Shown here piece by piece: positions 1 to 7,352 of a stretch of 17,271 bases of DNA. The DNA lies in NCBI GenBank assembly GCA_900541665.1, contig UQKV01000046.1, positions 1 to 17,271 on the forward strand. The letters are read 5' to 3'. How positions within the stretch are numbered: position 1 is the stretch's first letter; the number at the start of each line of letters is the position of its first letter. Made by a program: the position numbers and the translations under genes. The DNA is from an uncultured Collinsella sp. (lineage in GTDB: Bacteria > Actinomycetota > Coriobacteriia > Coriobacteriales > Coriobacteriaceae). The notes beneath the pieces were generated by a model. That model was not told where the DNA came from and did not search any database. It saw only the letters and a program-made list of their open reading frames with translations.

Positions 1-2459
1 CCGCGCAGGCGGGCGGCGGGCTTGCGGCCGGCTTGAGCCGCCTCGACGGCGCGACGGACGCGAGCGACGGCACGGCCAATCTCATCGGCCTCGAGCAGGG
101 TTCCGTCGACCATAAGACGACGGACGCCGGCGTCGAGCAACTGCGGTACCTGCGGCGTAAGGTCGATGGGGTAGGCGTCGTACAAGCGAGAGCGGCCATG
201 GATGTCGGTGCGCACGGGCATGACCTTGCCGTCGATATTCTTGAGCGACAGCTTGCGGGCGCGCAGGCGGCAGTTGGCGCAATCGTGGATGCAGCCATTG
301 GCCACCTGCAGGATGCAGTGCTCGCTCGTCATAACGCGCGGGCGGCCAAAGACGGTGATGCCCAGAGCCGCGGGCGCAGCGGCGCCGAGCGAGACAATCT
401 CGTCGAGTGTGATCTCGGGCGAGAGCCAAAACGCACCGGCTCCGCGCTCGGCAAGCGCCTCCATGCAGGGCGTGTTGTGCGCCGGCAGGCAAGAGCGAAT
501 CTCGGCCGTGGCGCCAACCTGGGCGGCCAGGGCAAGCTCAGAGATGTTGCCAATAGCGACCGTGGCGCCGGCAACAACCCACGGGTCGACGCGTACGTGG
601 TCAACGGCGCGGCAGACCTCGTCGAGCACGGGTACGATACCCTGCTCAAATGCATCGGCGGGGGAGAGCTCGGCCGCATCGAGCGCGTCGGTGGTCATGT
701 AGATGCGCGTTACACCCTCGGCGCGAGCGGCCTCGGCGGCCTCGAGCGAGGTGACGGTGGCGCAGATCTGCGGCTCATCGCGGTAGTGCTCGGGCGCGGG
801 GCGGGAATCACTGGTTACAATCGACGGCAGCTCGAGCGTTTTCGCGCGCTCCTCGTACGGTGCCAGAATGGCCTCTTCCAGCGCCTTACAAGCGGCGGCG
901 CGCACCTTGTGCACGGCGGAAAAGCCCATACCGCAGCCGGCGTCGAGCGAAACGTCAAAGCTTGCGGCCTCAAAGGGAGAGGAGCCCATGCGCCCGACGT
1001 GCTCAACCAGGTCTGCCGCCTCGACGGCGCGGGTCTTGGCAGCCTCGACGGTAAAGCCCGTGGCCGTGGCCACAAGCGAAGGATCATCGCAGCAGGTGAG
1101 TGTGACAGTAAACGGCTCACCCAGGCGCGCCACGACGGACACATCAACAGCTCGGCGGCGCAGCACATCGCGTTTGAGCGCGGCGCCGGCGGCGTCGATG
1201 GCACGCTGGCTGCGAATCACGCGGACGCGGCAGCCCTCGGGCATGCTGCGGGGCACGCGACATTCGATGATGTCGCCCGCGGCGGCATCATCGGCGGCAA
1301 TGGTGGTCAGGAACTGGTCAAACTCGTCGTCGTGGCGAAGCTCCAGCAGGTCGCCCTTGCCCACGGGCTCAAACAGCTCAATGCGGGTGATGGCGGCGCG
1401 GCGACGGCGGTCGTCGGGCTTGAGGCCGCGCACATCGCGGTTGGCTGGGCGGCTGCCCAGCACCGTGCCCACAATCTGGCCGCGGTTGTTGGAACGTTCG
1501 TAGCTCATCATCTCGTCGCCCGAGGTGCCGTCCTGATAGGCGTGCGTAAAGTCGCGGTTGAAGCAGCGCTTGAGCTGGCGCTGGCGGGCGGCTTCCTCGT
1601 CCTTGGCAACGGTGGCTCCGGATAGCATGTCGTCAATTTCGTGACGATACACATCAACGATGGAGTACACGTAATCGGGTGCCTTCATGCGGCCCTCGAG
1701 CTTGAGCGACGCGGCGCCGGCGTCATACAGACGGCGAACAAGCTGTGAGGTGTTGGTGTCCCGCGGGCATAGCGCACGCTCGCGGCCGGCGGGGGAGAGC
1801 GCGCGACCGTTCTCGTCGATCAGCTCGTAGGGCAGGCGGCAGGGCTGGGCGCACATGCCACGGTTGGCCGAGCGGCCCGCCATGGCAAAGCTCGAAAGCA
1901 GGCACAGGCCCGAGTAGCAAAAGCAGATGGCGCCATGGCTAAAGACCTCGAGGTCGACATCGGGTGCGGCATCGTGGATGGCGGCAATCTCGTCGATGGA
2001 AAGCTCGCGCGAGAGGGTCACGCGGTCGGCGCCTTGCTCGCGGCACCAAAGAGTTCCGCGGTCGTCATGGATGTTCGCCTGGGTCGAGATGTGTGTCTCG
2101 ATGCCGGGCATGGTACGCTTGACCTCAAAGAACAGGCCCCAGTCCTGGATAATAAAGGCGTCGGCGCCCAGCGTGGAGCAGCGGTGGATGAGCTGCAGCG
2201 CATTGCCCATCTCGGACTGCTTGATGACGATGTTGACCGTGACGTAGACGCGCGAGCCGGCCAGGTGCGCGGCGCGGCAGGCCTGCTCAAAGGCCTCGTC
2301 GGTAAAGTTGGTTGCCTTGCGGCGGGCGTTGAAGCTGCCCATGCCGCAGTAGATGGCATCGGCGCCCGCAGCGAGTGCGGCGGCAAAGGGCTCGGGGCCT
2401 CCGGCGGGGGCCAAGAGCTCGGGTCTGCGGTTGGTGGTTCGGCTGGCGGTTGCGGTCAT
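1..2459 (-). CDS. U32 family peptidase / RlhA (YdcP)-like protein, 3' end outside window
   Basis: The minus-strand frame is open from an ATG at 2459 to the window edge, giving 819 codons without a stop; the C-terminus lies outside. Residues about 13-45 (ELLAPAGGPEPFAAALAAGA, then DAIYCGMGSFNAR) are the typical start of the U32 fold. Residues about 171-189 (EVFSHGAICFCYSGLCLLS) match the U32 signature E-x-F-x2-G-[SA]-[LIVM]-C-x4-G-x-C-x-[LIVM]-S, followed by NRGMCAQPCR near 199-208. The protein is much longer than short U32 proteins (about 400 aa) and probably has the DUF3656-type extension. A further Cys cluster (CIHDCANCR) lies near the C-terminal end. E. coli RlhA of this family takes part in 5-hydroxylation of a 23S rRNA cytidine, while other members are called collagenase-like proteases; which applies here is not decidable from sequence. 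A purine-rich AAAGGCAGG precedes the start. It is divergent from ridA and probably unrelated to the purine locus. Confidence 0.9.
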   Translation of the reverse strand, partial: MTATASRTTNRRPELLAPAGGPEPFAAALAAGADAIYCGMGSFNARRKATNFTDEAFEQACRAAHLAGSRVYVTVNIVIKQSEMGNALQLIHRCSTLGADAFIIQDWGLFFEVKRTMPGIETHISTQANIHDDRGTLWCREQGADRVTLSRELSIDEIAAIHDAAPDVDLEVFSHGAICFCYSGLCLLSSFAMAGRSANRGMCAQPCRLPYELIDENGRALSPAGRERALCPRDTNTSQLVRRLYDAGAASLKLEGRMKAPDYVYSIVDVYRHEIDDMLSGATVAKDEEAARQRQLKRCFNRDFTHAYQDGTSGDEMMSYERSNNRGQIVGTVLGSRPANRDVRGLKPDDRRRRAAITRIELFEPVGKGDLLELRHDDEFDQFLTTIAADDAAAGDIIECRVPRSMPEGCRVRVIRSQRAIDAAGAALKRDVLRRRAVDVSVVARLGEPFTVTLTCCDDPSLVATATGFTVEAAKTRAVEAADLVEHVGRMGSSPFEAASFDVSLDAGCGMGFSAVHKVRAAACKALEEAILAPYEERAKTLELPSIVTSDSRPAPEHYRDEPQICATVTSLEAAEAARAEGVTRIYMTTDALDAAELSPADAFEQGIVPVLDEVCRAVDHVRVDPWVVAGATVAIGNISELALAAQVGATAEIRSCLPAHNTPCMEALAERGAGAFWLSPEITLDEIVSLGAAAPAALGITVFGRPRVMTSEHCILQVANGCIHDCANCRLRARKLSLKNIDGKVMPVRTDIHGRSRLYDAYPIDLTPQVPQLLDAGVRRLMVDGTLLEADEIGRAVARVRRAVEAAQAGRKPAARLR

Positions 2460-2491
2460 ATCCTGCCTTTCAAAATGCTCAGATACCCAAA

Positions 2492-2497
2492 AGTATA
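2492..2497 (-). promoter_or_regulatory. Possible -10 box of the U32 gene
   Basis: Read on the minus strand, these bases are TATACT, a 5/6 match to the sigma-70 -10 consensus, about 33 bases before the U32 start codon. No good -35 is visible at 16-18 bp spacing, so the call rests on the -10 and its position. Confidence 0.35.
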
Positions 2498-2615
2498 GTG
2501 GCGCCGTCGCGGCAGGCGATGCCCGTGCTCCAAGCGGGATAAAGTCTTCAGCAGCTTGGGCTGGCTGACCCCGTGGAGAACCGTTCAGCGGTTCGGGGAA
2601 ACCGTTGGGCGATAA

Positions 2616-2646
2616 AATATTCTCGCAAGCTGATAATATTCTTGCA
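2616..2646. repeat. 19-bp-spaced direct repeat AATATTCTnGCA
   Basis: AATATTCTCGCA (2616-2627) and AATATTCTTGCA (2635-2646) are 12-bp direct copies with one mismatch, 19 bp apart start to start, so on nearly the same helix face. They lie in the A/T-rich core between the divergent U32 gene and ridA and overlap a TAATAT-like element. A regulator site is plausible, but the cognate protein cannot be named. Confidence 0.4.
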
Positions 2647-2759
2647 TCAAACAGAAACCTTGAGTACCATCCCAATCAAGCGCGGTGTTCAGACCGAACT
2701 GTGCCTCCCGGTGTGAACGCCGCGCTCACGCTTTCTCAACTGATCGTAAGGAGATAAAC

Positions 2760-3137
2760 ATGAGCAAGACCGTCGTGTCTTCCGATAACGCACCCGCAGC
2801 CATCGGACCGTATTCCCCCGGTATCCAGGCCGGCAACATGGTGTTCCTGTCCGGCCAGCTGGGCATCGATCCCGCGACCGGCAAGATGCCCGAGGGCGTC
2901 GAGGCCCAGGCCAAGCAGTCCCTCGCCAACGTCGAGGCTTTGCTGACCGCTGCCGGCGCCACCTTTGCCGATGTCGTCAAGACCACGGTCTACCTGGCCG
3001 ACATCGCCGACTTCGCTGCCGTGAACGAGATCTACGCCTCCAAGTTCGAGGCTCCGTTCCCCGCGCGCAGCGCCTTCCAGGTTGCCGCCCTTCCGGCTGG
3101 CGGTCTGGTCGAGATCGAGGTCGTCGCCGCTCTCTAA
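2760..3137 (+). CDS. ridA: RidA family enamine/imine deaminase
   Basis: This is a 125-residue protein of standard RidA (YjgF/YER057c/UK114) length. RidA hydrolyses reactive enamines/imines such as 2-aminoacrylate, formed by PLP enzymes, to 2-keto acids and ammonia, as a cytosolic trimer. Visible family motifs are AIGPYSPG near the N-terminus, VFLSGQLGIDP, and the C-terminal ARSAFQVAALPAGGLVEIE. The last contains the active-site Arg (equivalent to E. coli Arg105) and the conserved Glu of the IE-E motif. The ATG at 2760 was chosen because AAGGAG lies at the right distance (2748-2753) and the protein then starts like other RidAs (MSKTVVSSDNAPAAIGPYS). A strong hairpin terminator follows within about 30 bp. 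Its position beside a purine locus suggests a role in detoxifying a 2-aminoacrylate intermediate, but housekeeping RidA is equally possible. Confidence 0.95.
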   Translation: MSKTVVSSDNAPAAIGPYSPGIQAGNMVFLSGQLGIDPATGKMPEGVEAQAKQSLANVEALLTAAGATFADVVKTTVYLADIADFAAVNEIYASKFEAPFPARSAFQVAALPAGGLVEIEVVAAL

Positions 3138-3167
3138 GGCGTTGGCCACAACTAAACATGACATGCA

Positions 3168-3205
3168 AAAAGACCCTGCAGCGCGTGCGAGCTGCAGGGT
3201 CTTTT
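3168..3205. terminator. Bidirectional intrinsic terminator between ridA and regulator gene
   Basis: A perfect 14-bp inverted repeat (AAAAGACCCTGCAG, 10-nt loop, CTGCAGGGTCTTTT) lies between two convergent genes. A-runs on the left and T-runs on the right give a U-tract in either direction, so it can end ridA on the plus strand and the PAS-HTH regulator on the minus strand. Confidence 0.92.
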
Positions 3206-3249
3206 GTCAAGTGACGGGTCGCTTGTGGAGCCGCGCTCCATTTTGCTCG

Positions 3250-3906
3250 TTAGCCCTCCTTGCGAACTTTTTGCAGGTAGCGGTAGACGCTGGGTTCCGA
3301 GATGCCCAGCGCGGTGGCGGCGCAGGCCACGGCGCCCTTGAGCATGAACACCCCGTTGCCGTTGAGGTGGCGAATGACGTCCACGCGGTCGCTCTGACCA
3401 AGCGAAGCCACATCCAGCCCGCGCGCGCTCAGCAACTCGGCAATGCTGCGGTCGATGAGCTCCTGTGTGGACTCCGAAAGGCTTTCGACCTCGATAGGGG
3501 CGGGCTCCGTGCGCGTCGGCGCTGCGTCGAAGCACGCCATGAGCTGCTGCGCCATGGCGTTGATGGAGCGTACTGTGGAAAGGTCGGTGTTGACGCAGAG
3601 CATACCGACGATCTCGTCATTCTCGCGGATAAAGTACGTCGCTGACTCCAACGTCTTGCCGCCGGCACCGCGCCCCTCGTAGCCCGTAATAAACGGCAGG
3701 TCGCGATACTTGGGGTCGTGCATGATCTTGAGCGCCAGATCGGTGGCGGGGCCGCCGACCTTGCGGCCGCTCACGATGCCGTTGCGAATATCGACGATGG
3801 CGTGGTCGGGATCCGAGAAATCGTGCAGCACGATTTCACTGTTTTTGCCGAGTATCTGCTCCAGAAAATCGACCATCGGCAAAAAGCGGCGTACGGTCTC
3901 GTTCAC
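3250..3906 (-). CDS. DauR/YheO-type PAS-HTH transcriptional regulator
   Basis: This 218-residue regulator has an N-terminal YheO-like PAS domain (about 8-115: FLPMVDFLEQILGKNSEIVLHDF, then HAIVDIRNG, and ATYFIRENDEIVGMLCVN). Its C-terminal DauR-type HTH (about 150-218) ends ALGISEPSVYRYLQKVRKEG. Members of this family sense small molecules, for example DauR for D-arginine catabolism, and usually control adjacent genes. The GTG at 3906 was chosen over upstream ATGs because AAAGGAG sits 6 nt before it and the protein then begins directly at the PAS domain (NETVRRFLPMVDF). An upstream start would add 47 residues of unlikely composition. It is divergent from the purine permease, so it is the probable regulator of the permease-ssnA-ygfK-xdhD genes, with a purine or pathway intermediate as the inferred effector. 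E. coli uses a different, sigma-54-type activator at its equivalent locus. Confidence 0.9.
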   Translation of the reverse strand: MNETVRRFLPMVDFLEQILGKNSEIVLHDFSDPDHAIVDIRNGIVSGRKVGGPATDLALKIMHDPKYRDLPFITGYEGRGAGGKTLESATYFIRENDEIVGMLCVNTDLSTVRSINAMAQQLMACFDAAPTRTEPAPIEVESLSESTQELIDRSIAELLSARGLDVASLGQSDRVDVIRHLNGNGVFMLKGAVACAATALGISEPSVYRYLQKVRKEG

Positions 3907-3979
3907 GGGCAACTCCTTTGAGTGAAATCGGAAATGTTCATAACAATTTTTTCTCATGGTAACACGCTGCCCATCATCT

Positions 3980-4101
3980 CGTATATCCGCAGGTACATTG
4001 CGTAATACAGATGAGCGGTAGATATTTGGCGGTAAACGGTTGACCAAAAGAAAAGTTAGATGTTATTTTGACCAGACACTTTCATGACCTGCGGAAATGC
4101 G
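3980..4101. promoter_or_regulatory. Paired inverted 15-bp sites in the regulator-permease gap (candidate operators)
   Basis: CGTATATCCGCAGGT at 3980-3994 recurs in inverted orientation at 4087-4101 (complement CGCATTTCCGCAGGT). The copies agree at 13 of 15 positions, including nine in a row, with centres about 107 bp (roughly ten helical turns) apart. Two TTGACCA copies (4040-4046 and 4068-4074) lie between them. The arrangement suits a regulator bridging two sites between divergent promoters, presumably the adjacent PAS-HTH protein; binding is inferred. Confidence 0.45.
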
Positions 4102-4142
4102 TTAATTCAGCTGAAGAATAGTCTGATAACAAAAAATTATTA

Positions 4143-4171
4143 TTGAGAATGAGAATCATCTTTAATACGAT
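4143..4171 (+). promoter_or_regulatory. Sigma-70-like promoter of the permease gene
   Basis: TTGAGA (4143-4148, 5/6 to the -35 consensus) and TACGAT (4166-4171, 4/6 to the -10) are separated by exactly 17 bp, in an A/T-rich stretch upstream of the permease. The predicted start near 4178 gives an untranslated leader of about 80 nt. Confidence 0.5.
4145..4163. promoter_or_regulatory. Fur-box-like sequence inside the permease promoter
   Basis: The 19 bases GAGAATGAGAATCATCTTT match 14 of 19 positions of the E. coli-type Fur consensus GATAATGATAATCATTATC. The site overlaps the -35 and spacer of the predicted permease promoter, where a bound repressor would block transcription. The match could be chance in an A/T-rich stretch. 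Confidence 0.3.
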
Positions 4172-4258
4172 ATGCAATGAAGGCACAACCTCAACCCCGC
4201 ACTGCGTCACAATAGAGCGTTAGATGCGAAAACAACTACTTCGAGGATTGGTGGTCAA

Positions 4259-5653
4259 ATGACCCAGGAGACGGTTACGAACGGCACTGAAGCCCTGTTC
4301 ACTCGCGAAGGCATGCCTCCCGTTAAGGAAATGATCCCGTGTGCCCTTCAGCACGTACTGGCATCGTTTGCCGGCATCATTACCCCGGCGGTCATCATGG
4401 CCGGCGTCTACGGCTTTAATAGCCAGCAGAGCACCGACATCATCCAGGTCGCGCTCATTCTTTCGGCGATCGATACGGCCCTTCAGGCCTTCGCTCCCTT
4501 CCGTCGCATCGGCGGCGGCCTGCCCATCGTCATGGGCGTTTCGTTCGCGTTCCTGCCGGCCCTGCAGGCCATGGGTGCCTCGGGCTTTAGCTTTGGTGCG
4601 CTGCTGGGTGGCGAGATCGTCGGCGGCGCCGTCGCGGTCCTCTTTGGTCTGGCCTACAGCAAGATCAAGTGGCTGTTCCCACCCGTCGTGACCGGTACGG
4701 TCATCTTCTCCATTGGCGTCTCTCTCTATCCCACGGCCGTCAAGTATATGGCCGGCGGTATGGGTACGCCGCTGTGGGGCACCCCGCAGGCCTGGTGCGT
4801 CGCTCTTATCACCTTCGCCGTGGTCTTTGCGCTCGCCAACTTTGGCAAGGGCACGCTCAAGCTGGGATCCGTGTTCTTTGGCATGATCGTTGGCATGATC
4901 GTCTCCATCCCCTTTGGCATGATCGACTTCTCCAGCGTCGCCACCGCTCAGGTCTTCGCCCTTCCCAAGCTCATGCCCTACGCGCTCGAGTTTGATCCCG
5001 AGGTCTGCATTACCCTCGCCGTCGTGTTCCCCATGGTTGCTATCCAGGTTATCGGTGACGTCTCCGCCGCCTGCCTGGGCTCCATCGACCGTATGCCCAC
5101 CGAGCGCGAGCTCTCCGGCGCTATCGTGTCTCAGGGCCTCACCTCTATGGTCGGCGGCCTGCTGGGCGGTCTTCCCACCAGCGCCCTTGGCCAGAACGTG
5201 GGCATCATCTGCTCCAACAAGGTCGTCAACAAGTGGGTCTTTGTGATCATCGCGGCCGTCTTTGCCATCGCCGGCCTGTTCCCGCAGCTCTCTGCCGTCC
5301 TTTCCGCTATCCCGCAGCCCGTCATCGGCGGCGCGACCGTCGGCGTCTTTGGCACCATCACCATGAACGGCGTGCGCATGTTCACCCGCGAGGGTCTCAC
5401 GCAGCGCACTACCACCATCGTCGGTACCTCCGTCGTCTTTGGCCTGGGTATCTGGATGGCCAGCGGTTGCCTTGCCGGTGAGGGTATGCCCACCTGGGTG
5501 CCCACCGTCATCGGCTCTAATGCTGTAACCCCCACCGCCATCATGGCCATTGTCCTTAACCTGATCCTTCCGCAGACGCCGGTCGTGGCTCAGCACATCG
5601 ATGCTGCCAAGGACGCTGCCGTGGATCTGGTCTTGCCCGAGAGCAAGAAGTAG
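4259..5653 (+). CDS. NCS2 family xanthine/uracil-type permease
   Basis: This 464-residue integral membrane protein of nucleobase:cation symporter-2 (NCS2/NAT) length and hydrophobicity would import a purine for the enzymes downstream. The TM1 QH pair is present (QHVLASFAG, residues 31-39). The NAT signature region is GQNVGIICSNK (311-321), with Gln312-Asn313 but Asn320 where Thr is usual. The TM8 region reads MVAIQVIGD, with Gln263 where characterised members have an essential Glu. Before the signature, VSQGLTS has Gln292 where the family usually has Asp (DGL). Loss of both acidic side chains suggests altered ion coupling or substrate choice, so xanthine specificity is inferred from context only. 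A GGTGG element lies 4-9 bases before the start. It is divergent from the PAS-HTH regulator and is the first gene of the catabolic block. Confidence 0.9.
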   Translation: MTQETVTNGTEALFTREGMPPVKEMIPCALQHVLASFAGIITPAVIMAGVYGFNSQQSTDIIQVALILSAIDTALQAFAPFRRIGGGLPIVMGVSFAFLPALQAMGASGFSFGALLGGEIVGGAVAVLFGLAYSKIKWLFPPVVTGTVIFSIGVSLYPTAVKYMAGGMGTPLWGTPQAWCVALITFAVVFALANFGKGTLKLGSVFFGMIVGMIVSIPFGMIDFSSVATAQVFALPKLMPYALEFDPEVCITLAVVFPMVAIQVIGDVSAACLGSIDRMPTERELSGAIVSQGLTSMVGGLLGGLPTSALGQNVGIICSNKVVNKWVFVIIAAVFAIAGLFPQLSAVLSAIPQPVIGGATVGVFGTITMNGVRMFTREGLTQRTTTIVGTSVVFGLGIWMASGCLAGEGMPTWVPTVIGSNAVTPTAIMAIVLNLILPQTPVVAQHIDAAKDAAVDLVLPESKK

Positions 5654-5670
5654 CCAATTCGGTGCTATTC

Positions 5671-5743
5671 GTCGGCGGACGCATCGCCTCGTCCGCCGAC
5701 GCCATGCGGCGCCAAGCCGCACTTCAAAGGGTTTGTCCCTTTG
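5671..5743 (+). promoter_or_regulatory. Three consecutive hairpins between permease and ssnA
   Basis: Three perfect stems follow the permease stop in series. The first has an 11-bp stem, GTCGGCGGACG (5671-5681) with its complement (5690-5700) and an 8-nt loop. The second has a 6-bp stem (TGCGGC, 5705-5710, with 5716-5721). The third has a 7-bp stem (CAAAGGG, 5725-5731, with 5737-5743). None is followed by a T-run, so they are not classical intrinsic terminators. They could stabilise transcript ends, be Rho-linked, or form part of a regulatory leader for ssnA. I do not recognise a known riboswitch in the 195-nt gap. A TTGACG (5752-5757) could be a -35, but no good -10 follows. Confidence 0.5.
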
Positions 5744-5848
5744 GTGAAGCGTTGACGGGAGAGGGCCCGTTTCCGGTGTAGGCCGGCGCTTCGCACTCCG
5801 CCATGTCAGAGGTGTCAAACCCCGCCCCTGATGTTGAAGGGAGCATTT

Positions 5849-7204
5849 ATGCTTCTGGTCGCTAACGGTTCCGTCTTTACCCGCAACGCTCAGACCCCGT
5901 TCATTCCAAACGGTGCGGTTGCCATTGACGGAGATACGATCGTCGAAGTGGGCCCCGAGTGCGAGCTCAAGGCCAAGTACCCGGATGCCGAGTACGTCGA
6001 TGCCCGGGGCAACCTCATCATGCCCGGACTCATCAACTGCCACACCCACATCTACTCGGGTCTGGCCCGCGGCCTTGCCATTAAGGGCTGCAACCCCACC
6101 AACTTCCTGGAGAATCTTGAGCAGCAGTGGTGGAAGATTGACGACAACCTGACACTCGACGGCACCAAGGCCAGCGCCTATGCCACGATTCTTGACTCCA
6201 TCCGCGATGGCGTCACCACGATCTTCGATCACCATGCGAGCTTCTGCGAAATCCCGGGAAGCCTCTTTACCATTAAGGACGCCGCGCAGGAGCTGGGCAT
6301 GCGTTCGTGCCTGTGCTACGAAGTCTCCGATCGCCGCGGTCAGGAAAAGTGCGACCAGGCCATTGCCGAGAACGCCGAGTTTGCCCAGTGGGCCGCCAAG
6401 GAACGTCGCGATAACGACAACCACATGATCGCCGCCATGTTTGGCGGTCACGCCACCTTTACGCTGTCGGACGAGACCATGGACAAGATGGCCGAGGCCA
6501 ACAACGGCCTGACCGGCTTCCACATCCATGTGTGCGAGGGCATGAATGACGTGTGGGACTCCCGTCTCAACCGCGGTGGTATCAGCCCCGTTGAGCGCCT
6601 GCTGCAGCACAACCTGCTGGGTCCCGACACCATGCTCGGCCACTGCATCCACGTGACGCCTGCCGAGATGGATATCGTCAAGGAGTCCGGCACCTGGCTC
6701 GTCAACAACCCCGAATCCAATATGGGCAACGCCGTAGGCTGCGCCCCCGTGCTCGAGTTCTTCCGCCGCGGCATACCCGTGTGCATGGGCACCGACGCCT
6801 ACACCCACGATATGCTCGAGAGTCTTAAGGTCTTCCTGATCATTCAGCGCCACAACGCCGCCATGCCCAACGTGGGCTGGTGCGAGGCCATGACCATGCT
6901 GTTCGAGAACAACGCCAAGATGGCGAGCAAGTACTTCGATCGCAAGCTCGGTGTGCTCGAGGCCGGCGCTGCCGCTGACGTCATCGTCATGGACTACAAG
7001 CCCTTTACGCCGCTGAGCGAGGAGAATATCGACGGCCACATGCTCTTTGGCATGATGGGCAAAAACTGCCGCACCACCATCATCAACGGCCGCATCCTGT
7101 ACAAGGATCGCGAGTTCGTTGGCATTGATGAGGAAAAGATCAACGCGTGGACCATGGCTGAGTCCAAGAAGCTCTGGAGCACGCTCAACGATCGCGCCTA
7201 TTAA
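5849..7204 (+). CDS. ssnA: SsnA family amidohydrolase/aminohydrolase
   Basis: This 451-residue member of the amidohydrolase superfamily is close in length to E. coli SsnA (442). Metal-site motifs are in the expected order: GLINCHTHIYSG with the HxH pair (about 60-70), GFHIHVCEG (about 221-229), LGHCIHVT (about 262-269) and the catalytic-Asp motif MGTDAYTHD (about 313-321). The C-terminus (GAAADVIVMDYKPFTPLSEENIDGH, continuing to TIINGRILYKDREF) is the usual returning beta-sandwich. Relatives deaminate or open heterocyclic rings, guanine deaminase being a distant cousin. SsnA's own substrate is not firmly known, but it accompanies ygfK and xdhD in selenium-linked purine loci. The ATG at 5849 was chosen because GAAGGGAG precedes it at good spacing; an ATG 18 bases upstream overlaps that ribosome site. 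It lies 195 bp after the permease and 148 bp before ygfK. Confidence 0.93.
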   Translation: MLLVANGSVFTRNAQTPFIPNGAVAIDGDTIVEVGPECELKAKYPDAEYVDARGNLIMPGLINCHTHIYSGLARGLAIKGCNPTNFLENLEQQWWKIDDNLTLDGTKASAYATILDSIRDGVTTIFDHHASFCEIPGSLFTIKDAAQELGMRSCLCYEVSDRRGQEKCDQAIAENAEFAQWAAKERRDNDNHMIAAMFGGHATFTLSDETMDKMAEANNGLTGFHIHVCEGMNDVWDSRLNRGGISPVERLLQHNLLGPDTMLGHCIHVTPAEMDIVKESGTWLVNNPESNMGNAVGCAPVLEFFRRGIPVCMGTDAYTHDMLESLKVFLIIQRHNAAMPNVGWCEAMTMLFENNAKMASKYFDRKLGVLEAGAAADVIVMDYKPFTPLSEENIDGHMLFGMMGKNCRTTIINGRILYKDREFVGIDEEKINAWTMAESKKLWSTLNDRAY

Positions 7205-7218
7205 TTACAAGTAGATTC

Positions 7219-7254
7219 ACGCGCGTCGGATGTTTCGCCGCATCCGACGCGCGT
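7219..7254 (+). promoter_or_regulatory. 14-bp perfect hairpin in the ssnA-ygfK gap
   Basis: ACGCGCGTCGGATG (7219-7232) pairs perfectly with 7241-7254 across an 8-nt loop, 15 bases after the ssnA stop. No T-run follows. The hairpin may end or protect the ssnA transcript or lower readthrough into ygfK. The remaining leader to the ygfK start (to 7352) is G/C-rich, with small stems such as GCGCT/AGCGC but no clear promoter. Confidence 0.6.
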
Positions 7255-7352
7255 ATAGGCGGCCTCCGCGGGGTCGCCGGCGCTGTGCTAGCGCTACACC
7301 GTATTTGCGCCCGCCGCGCGGTCTCGCCGGGCGTTACAGAGAGGAGCTCATT

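Larger units (their letters stand above)
2460..2759. other. Intergenic region between U32 gene and ridA
   Basis: This 300-bp divergent region contains no convincing gene. It holds a likely -10 for the U32 gene, a 17-nt palindrome (GAACCGTTCAGCGGTTC, 2578-2594) and a 12-bp direct repeat near 2616-2646. An A/T-rich core at about 2610-2665 is the likeliest site of the ridA promoter, but I could not fix -35/-10 boxes for it. An in-frame upstream start for ridA would add about 25 residues of unlikely sequence, so it was not used. Confidence 0.6.

Noticed and set aside
33..1625. 530-codon plus-strand open frame
   Set aside because: It is the codon-aligned complement of the U32 gene, which carries the full U32 signature; the plus-strand product has no recognisable domain.
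5654..5848. Known riboswitch (purine, xanthine or molybdenum cofactor type) before ssnA
   Set aside because: Hairpins are present, but I could not match the conserved core of any of these classes by eye.
7230..7352. Upstream start of ygfK adding 41 residues
   Set aside because: The extension crosses a 14-bp hairpin, is Arg/Pro-rich, and lacks a ribosome site; the ATG at 7353 follows GAGAGGAG and matches the family N-terminus.
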